Origin: Marasmius tenuissimus
Lineage: Eukaryota > Basidiomycota > Agaricomycetes > Agaricales > Marasmiaceae
Direction of reading: 5' to 3'
DNA: 64,000 bases
Assembly (NCBI GenBank): GCA_029532415.1
Contig: JAQOTA010000045.1
Coordinates: 1-64,000, forward strand
The position numbers and the translations under genes are program-made. How positions within the stretch are numbered: position 1 is the first letter of the stretch; the number at the start of each line of letters is the position of its first letter. Shown here piece by piece: positions 57,601-64,000 of this stretch. The notes under the pieces are model-generated. The model searched no databases. It was not told the DNA's origin and saw only the letters and a program-made list of their open reading frames with translations.

Positions 57601-59572
57601 TTTATCCTCTTGCTTTGTACCCAGATTCTCGCATTTCCGACGAGACAAAAAAGAAACGGAAGGACATCGTGGTGACGAAAAGGCAACAGTCGACCTGGTT
57701 CCGGCGCCAATAAGTCAAAGCAGGAAATTTACCCGGCGGCCGGGCTCAAAGTCCGGAAGCGCTCTCCTTTCACTGCAACTCTCACAAGCTCTCTCAATCG
57801 CGACTTCTCCGAAGACATCCCAGTTCCTGACCTCCAGAGTCATAATGAAGATATTCAAGAGTCTGAAGAGTCAGGGAGGACCAGACTGGTGGAATTGAGC
57901 AGGGGATGAAGGGCACGTAGGCATTACACCTGTCTTGGCAATCACTAACAATTCCCTAGATTCTGGCTCACAGTAACAACCCTAGCCAACGCCTTCGAAG
58001 AGCATCGACGAATTGGATGTTTCATTCAACTATCTCTCGGTCAATGCTCCATTGAAACTCTTCACTTCCAATCCCCTCTCTTCATCGCCGATCCGTTTTC
58101 CCAATCTTCTCTTTGAGAGAATGGCTTTCACTCTCTGCCCAAACAACCGGGTTGAATAGTCAAGTTTCATGCTTCTATTGACGCCGTCATCTTCCACTGC
58201 TCTATGGCATCAACTTCGTATCCACTACCTCAAGCTCCGCGCGGCAGCAGCTCCCCTCTCCGTTTGTGGCAGCCCCGAAATAGTGAAGGCGTCTCTAGCT
58301 GACGACAAGACCCGTCTTTATGATGCCGACTTCGATCGCCATGGTCAATAGGGTCGAGAAATTCAAGATAGTGTTTCGCTGAAATTACGATCGTCACGAC
58401 GCCAACATCCACCACCTTGTTACCGAGCAGTGAAGTTGTCGGACGACTATTCCAGATTCGGGCGCCTCAGCATCCACCATTGTCAGAATCACATCAAATC
58501 TGGGACGGAAAGTGCTCGCCAACGCCTATCTATAATCCCTCCTCTCAACCTCTCTCGCGGCTCGCCCCATTGATGACACGTCCCAGTCGGTGCCAGAGTT
58601 AATATCGGGGCTTGGAGTCACCACCGTTTTTCGCAAGCCCTCCGCAGGAAGGACATCAAGTAATGCGAGCGGCAATGTATCATGCATAGCCGATTAGGGA
58701 TCCACATTCCCCACGAGGCGTAGATACGAGAGTATTCGGAAGGGAGAGAAAGTTCAATGGAGTCTGGATGTGCTTCGTGCCAGGATAGCATCACCGGCGT
58801 CGCGCTGAGTGAGTATTCACTGACTCTTTTCTATCGAGTACGTGTGGACGCTCACGTTTCTTCTACAGTAGAAACCTCCATTTGCACCAGCATTTTTATC
58901 GAAGACCCTGGGGGCAGCCCTCTTCCCCGTAGATGGATGGAGTATCAGGCCACGGAGACTGAAGGTAGTCAGAACCAGAGGTCCCCCTCTCCGTTGGACT
59001 AGTCGCTAGCAGACTGTCATCCTCGAATCTTCAGCCAGTGTTAATCGAATATACGAACGGTTCAGCGCCGTCCCGTTTCCATTTGATGATATTAGCGGGT
59101 CAGAGTGAATACGTGAATAAACTGTTTGGTGACGACCTGTGTCGAGTATCCTGAACACGAACGGAATAGTTCGCGAGTGTAAATTCTAAGTGGCTTAACT
59201 AGGAAGAAAGGCCAGTGAGATCGGCCCAGATCTCCTGACAGATCAGAGAAGTAGGCCCACGGGTGTCCACTTTCGACGGGGCATCGGAAACCAGCCACGC
59301 ACAAGCTACGAATAGTAATAATAGATTCATCGGAATCCATTGTAAGTCACACGGGTGAAGACTACAAGTACAATAATCACAGAACACATACTATAGCAGA
59401 AGCCCTGGAAAGGGGTTCAGCCTTTGTGGATGCGGCTTGTTTACCTACGACATAATTGATAGAGCGCCAAAAAGACATAGAAGGGTAGCCAGCTCGTGGT
59501 AGATTCTGAGGATTTGTGAGTTGCACTGGCGGCGGAGGTATAGAACGAATTGATTTACCTCCAAACGGGATG
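57601..59572. repeat. V block, copy 4 (near-identical to 32501-34423)
   Basis: Offset of about 25.15 kb from copy 2 with scattered substitutions and small indels; e.g. CCACGTG is missing near 57917. The shared minus frame 59092-59340 is open, as at 33943-34191. Confidence 0.4.
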
Positions 59573-61629
59573 TCAGTCAATGTCCTCCATATCAAGTTTT
59601 CCGATCGAAGTGACCAATTGAGCCAGATCTTCCGAGGGAGACGGGAGGAATGCGGGCGACCAAAGGCTGGTGAGGTTCTGTCGGGCTGTAGAGGTCGCGG
59701 ATCCTGGAGTCAGAAAGTCTTCCATCTCTTGAATATCGGATGTCGGCGTGGAGGGTCTACTCTCGGTCAGAGATTCTAACAACAGATAAGAGAACGTCAG
59801 GCTATAGCAAAGAACTGAGAGAGACGAAGCAAACCTTCTTGGATTTCGAACCGTTCCGAGTTGTTCACAGGCCGGAAAATGTGCTTATCTTCTCCAACAT
59901 GTTGAGCAAAATTGATAGTGGAGGGGTCGAAGCTTCGGAGGAGTTGATATTGGTGCATCTGTCTGTAGGTGTCCTTGGGCCAAAAACATGAATGGGAGCG
60001 AAGAAGAAATTCTAATTTGAGTTGGATGGGGAGGCCAAGGCTGTGACAGGTTTCGCGAGAGAGAGGGGAGCGACTGTCTTTGTGAAAAGACCAATGATGG
60101 AGGGAAGATGTTTCGCAAAGGCCCAGGTCAGAAGGTAATGGATGAATGAAGATGTAGATTGGTTGTTGGGATTGTCACTCAAGTTGGGCTTCAGAGGGTT
60201 CCAGAAAGTTGCTGTGCAGGTCGGCGTAAGGATAGAAAAGCTCTAAAAGATGTCAGTGGGCGGAAAGGGGATGGCAGTCTGATAACGCACCGTAGGCACC
60301 CAAATCTTCCTCTAAATGAATTCCACGAGCATGAAAAATGCTTAAAGCTTGCGACATCCAGGCGAAGTCTGCATAAAAATTCCAATGCAACGAAATATAC
60401 CGGATTGAACCAGTGAATGTGAATCTACTGAGTGTCAGACAAGCAAGTAAAGAATTTCTTCAAACACGCACCTGGTCAGCCCATTTTCCAGCAATTTCCG
60501 ATCTGAAAGATTACTCAAGAGGGAGGTCGTCCAGACATTGTTTGCGACGGCGATGGGGGTGTTTGTCAACGTGGAAAAGACGGTTGGCTGAGAGACTCGT
60601 TCAGGCACAAAAGCCGGATCCCGGACCGACAGCCGAAACGCAAGGTCCTGAACAACAATACGATCCGCTTGCTTCGACTTGTGACTCGCCAAGAAGCGTA
60701 TCAAAACATCTTCTTGAAGAAAATCTATGGTCAAAGGCAAGCCTCCAATCCCAAAACCACTCATTGAATACACTTGGCCTGGCCCTGGTGGACCACGACA
60801 AAACACTCCTCTTCCAACATCCAACCACACCTCCGAGGTCAACCAGTCACAACCCAATTGGTTCTATAACCAGTTCATTCAAATGGATCCAGATATTACA
60901 TTGGCTACTTACAGCTACATTACTGACATAACGCTCACCCAACTGCTTAACGTCCAAGTGCCCAGCTGGTATCAGTTCTGCAATAGAAACGTCAGTCAAG
61001 CTCGACCCACAGCATGCGACCACGTACCGTTATGCATTATGATCGAGGGAATAGACAACTTGCTGTAGCCGTAGATTTGCGACGCGTTCGAAGTCCTAGC
61101 GTGATTTGAGTGTCCGTGATGATAAAAACTTGGAGAAAGGGCACACAGTATTCTCGACAACCTCCGAAAGTCTTCTTCGAAAACCTGGAGAAAGAGTTAG
61201 ATGGTTCATCTATCTCGAGATTTCATTGACATACTCTCTGCGCATCCGGTCCGCTATACTGCACCACTGTAAACACCATTCCCGGCCGATCCAGCACCCT
61301 TGCTGTACAAACTGTCCTGTCAGCTCGAGGTTTCCCCTCTTCCCCCCGCCTTCTATCCCCATAGTCCCATCGTCGCGGGTATGTGGTACGCCCAATGTCC
61401 TTCAACTTCAAGAGTGCACCTCTTTTCACCTTGAAATACTAAGATCAAGGTTAGATTCACGCGGCTCAGCACAGCACCTCCCGCTCACCTCATCGAATTC
61501 TGTGAGTTCCTCCTCCTTCGCTTGGACTATTGTCGTGTAACTGTAATTGTACTGATCTCGCTGAACTTGATTGAAGTTACCCCCGGTGATACGCAGGTTT
61601 TGCACATTGTGAAAGAATCCGGGGAGCAT
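59573..61629 (-). pseudogene. X family protein, copy E (one nonsense codon)
   Basis: Exons 61629-61489, 61438-61235, 61184-61028, 60977-60913, 60863-60472, 60424-60291, 60242-59835, 59775-59573; 1704 nt, all GT-AG, introns 47-59 nt. Everything is in frame except a TGA at 60177-60175 in exon 7 (codon 387 of 568), where B has CAA in the aligned PSEAQL..QSQQP context. The product would be cut to 386 aa, losing the RGFDPS-type region and tail. It could be a pseudogene, a truncated functional form or a sequencing error. Mosaic: MLPGFFHN start and long exon 2 as in C/D; exon 2 end and introns 5-6 as in B; DMEDID tail as in C. Confidence 0.78.
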
Positions 61630-62149
61630 CGAGTGAGAGACGAGAGGGAGGGAAGGTGATGGTCAAGAGATAACCCGTTTAGCTCCATCGTGGTCAACAC
61701 ATGGCGATGCTCCGAGTCTACAGCAACGCCTGTTTTGGTTTTTTCGTCGCACCAGACCCGCAAATTTCCACGACCGTGACTCAATGCTGTCCTTGTTATC
61801 AATATGGAGGAAGGAAGTCCTTGTAGACCATCAATCAGCGGTCAGCGGTCAACGGTGATATCAAGAATCCGACTCACCAGACTGATGCCAGAATGATCAT
61901 AACCTATTTTTCAGTTCCAGCTCCTGTCGTGATGGTTGATGTTACTTGTATGTGCCGAGTTTGCGATGAGACACTACACTGCGTGGTCGACGAACAGACT
62001 TTGGGGAGAGTTGAACAAGGAACATGGAAGTTGTGGGAAGAGAATATCGGCCCGGGGCGGAAATTTCGAACCTGTTGGACCCACGAGAATCCACAGGAGG
62101 CCGTTTTTGGACATTCGCGTCCACGCTCGTTTCCTCCTAAACCACCACC
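61630..62149. promoter_or_regulatory. Upstream region of X copy E
   Basis: Equivalent of 13160-13667 but more diverged; the minus open frame kept in A, C and D is shifted here, arguing that it is not coding. Confidence 0.35.
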
Positions 62150-63757
62150 ACACAGGCCTCTCAGAATTGTCAACAGGGTCGCTTTCAGCCATGGTTTTAT
62201 TGGTCAAAAGCTCTAAATATAGGGATTCCGTGAGTACTACCAGTGTCGACCTGTCCCCTTCGAACCTCCCGAGCTCAACTTTATTGAAACATGTCGCGCA
62301 GGAACAATTGGAAAACCTTGATGACACCTTACTTGAGGGCTTTGCGTCTATACGCCATACTTTATTCGCACGACTCAAGCATGGAGACTCGGGGACAGAG
62401 GGCCTGTGCACGAACTCAACCAGTAGCCTTTGGGGATCTTCATGCGCTCGCCTCCTTCTTTCTGTACCACCTTCTTCCCCAATACAAAACTAAAAGCCCA
62501 ATGAGTGTGTCTCTTTCAGCTCTATGCGTTCTTCCAGATTCAGATTTCAATCTCACAGCCTGCAGGTCGGCCAGGACATGCAACATCGGGGTTGAATATG
62601 AGAGAAACACCCAGACGGTGCCATCAAGGACATAGGTGCACAATGTACTCTTTCTTTTATGCTGGCTCGTACTCACGAATATCATAAAAGAGACTGGGGT
62701 TCGATTTTCAATCCTGAATACGACTAAGCAGCGACTCGAGAATGATCCTTCGGCGGCGCTGGTATACCAGAGTCAAACACGACTGTCTTGACCTCCCAAT
62801 CCTCCGCGTGCATGATATCGATACAGCACCAATAAAAACAAACAATGCACATTTGGTTTACGTTATACATCTCCACGCCTCCTACAGAACGAAACATCCT
62901 CAAGGCTCGAGTTCATCCACGAATACTCAATCAGTCTCCCATACCGCGGCATAGAACTACGGTCTCCCCAACTGATGGAACCTGGATGCTTCCAGCGATG
63001 ATATGGAACTCGTAGATCGTGTAGGACACACATAAAGAATCGTGTAATTTTCACCTGTACGATGAAAGTGATTCGATTCTCGATGCGGCAATTTATGGCG
63101 CAAGATGTGAGGTTTTTGAAAAATTTTGGTGTACAGCGGCATGAGCTGACCCTTGACTCACTCTCAGATCGGTTTCCGTTCACTGGATTGCTCAAGGGCG
63201 CCTCTGAACTGATGACAGGTATACTGTACTGTTGGGGTCGACGCCGTTCTCGTTCCGTTGCCAATATTTGTCGCACTGTTCAAGCTCAAACGTCCCTCGG
63301 TTTCCACTTATAGACCTTTGAGATCGAGTTTCGTGCGACTGGTAGCGCCGAGAAATGGGACGAAATCTGAACCACCTGTATGAATGTTGAGGAATTGACC
63401 GTTGAGAGGCATGGCGGCCCAACACCCTATGGACCTCAACGTACCGGTCGAAACCCACAGAAGTCGCACCAACTTCTATCGATGCTGCAAGGACGCCCTC
63501 CACACCAGGTTGTTCAAACAGTGGCTGGTCATGAATTCTGGGTTTCCAAAAGCTACGTCAGCTCTTGCCTGAACCAGCCCCAGAACCCGGAAGAGGGATG
63601 GATGTCGTTGAAGGATTCCTGGTTTGAGGAGAAACTCGAGTATCCGGGGGAGGCATACCGTCCAACGGGGACCACTGCCGAGTCAGTCAAATGTGCCAGG
63701 TTTCCTTTCCTCGTCATGCGTCTTGGATATGCGATTGACCGTTTCCATTCTTCGTAG
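62150..63757 (+). pseudogene. Y block, copy E (most diverged)
   Basis: Recognisable from MVLLVKSSKYRDS plus GTGAGT (62191-62232 on) to the last exon. 63380-63757 stays open for 125 codons through HEFWVSKS, YPGEAYRPTGTTAESVKC and RLGYAIDRF, but stops before the C-terminal block (LRPAEL) found in A, C and D. DRFPFTGLLKGAS (63169) with a 5' AG acceptor and 3' GGT donor context matches DPISFTGMLMDAS of copy A, with changes mostly at third codon positions, the best sign that Y was protein-coding. Overall frame is not continuous. Confidence 0.45.
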
Positions 63758-64000
63758 GTTAGTGAACGCTTGAGCTTAATCCTGGGACCAGAGGAGCTCC
63801 AAGTGTTGATTATCGGAAAGACTACGGCAGATTATAGGACGTAGGGATCCACCCCTCACGCGGGGATGGGTGATCTGTAGCTTCGTTAGTCCTGTCCCAG
63901 CTGTGCCCAAGTATAGTCTTGCTCCGATTGGATGATTCGACGCTACGTACCACCTTTGAATGTGCTGTATCTAACGTGACTGATTTTCTTGCAAGTTTCG
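63758..64000. repeat. Y end and Z start, copy E (cut by window edge)
   Basis: 63775-63815 (GGGACCAGAGGAGCTCC) matches the Y last exon in other copies but out of frame with the upstream part. 63835-64000 matches 6800-7000, so another unit probably continues to the right. Confidence 0.4.

Overview
The window is eukaryotic and reads as a basidiomycete fungus (Agaricomycetes; a marasmioid mushroom is my guess, low certainty). Reasons: GT-AG introns of only 47-60 nt with CTRAC-type branch sites, a chromodomain-bearing Ty3/Gypsy (chromovirus) retrotransposon of the kind common in mushrooms, and proteins opening with the F..A...I.GG.F..V..DQ motif that I associate with mushroom gene families. No bacterial gene organisation, rRNA, tRNA or CRISPR was seen.

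Layout. (1) 1-6671: one nearly complete chromovirus; the window edge clips a few bases of its left LTR. It has gag, a broken protease/RT start, an otherwise open RT-RNase H-integrase-chromodomain frame, and a third ORF with two zinc knuckles. Its primer binding site is an exact 15-nt complement of its own presumed transcript start (Tf1-like self-priming), and gag ends on a canonical -1 slippery heptamer. (2) 6672-64000: a diverged segmental array whose anchor is a gene I call X, present five times on the minus strand (A 11129-13159, B 21267-23303, C 34424-36480, D 46438-48484, E 59573-61629) at 10-13 kb spacing. Each X has the same eight exons and seven tiny introns; A-D read open from start to stop (557, 560, 566 and 562 aa) and E has one in-frame stop. 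Between X copies are recurring blocks named here Y, Z, W, U and V. They are gene-derived or intergenic, mostly decayed, in the order X-Y-Z-W-X or X-U-V-X. (3) Two non-autonomous DNA transposons interrupt the array: a 947-bp element with perfect 66-bp inverted repeats, a 6-bp target duplication and a visible empty site in a sister copy (48973-49919), and a 654-bp Tc1/mariner-like MITE flanked by TA (54430-55083).

How it fits together. The X genes stay open while their neighbours are full of stops and frameshifts, so X is the part of the array that looks selected or recently homogenised. Intron lengths, exon lengths and last-exon type give conflicting groupings of the copies, pointing to gene conversion or unequal crossing-over. 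The function of X is unknown. The retrotransposon seems to have landed in the last exon of a Y copy, so the array probably extends beyond both window edges.

Exon coordinates for X were derived by hand from GT-AG junctions and checked by reading frame and exon length; boundaries of Y, Z, W, U and V are approximate.
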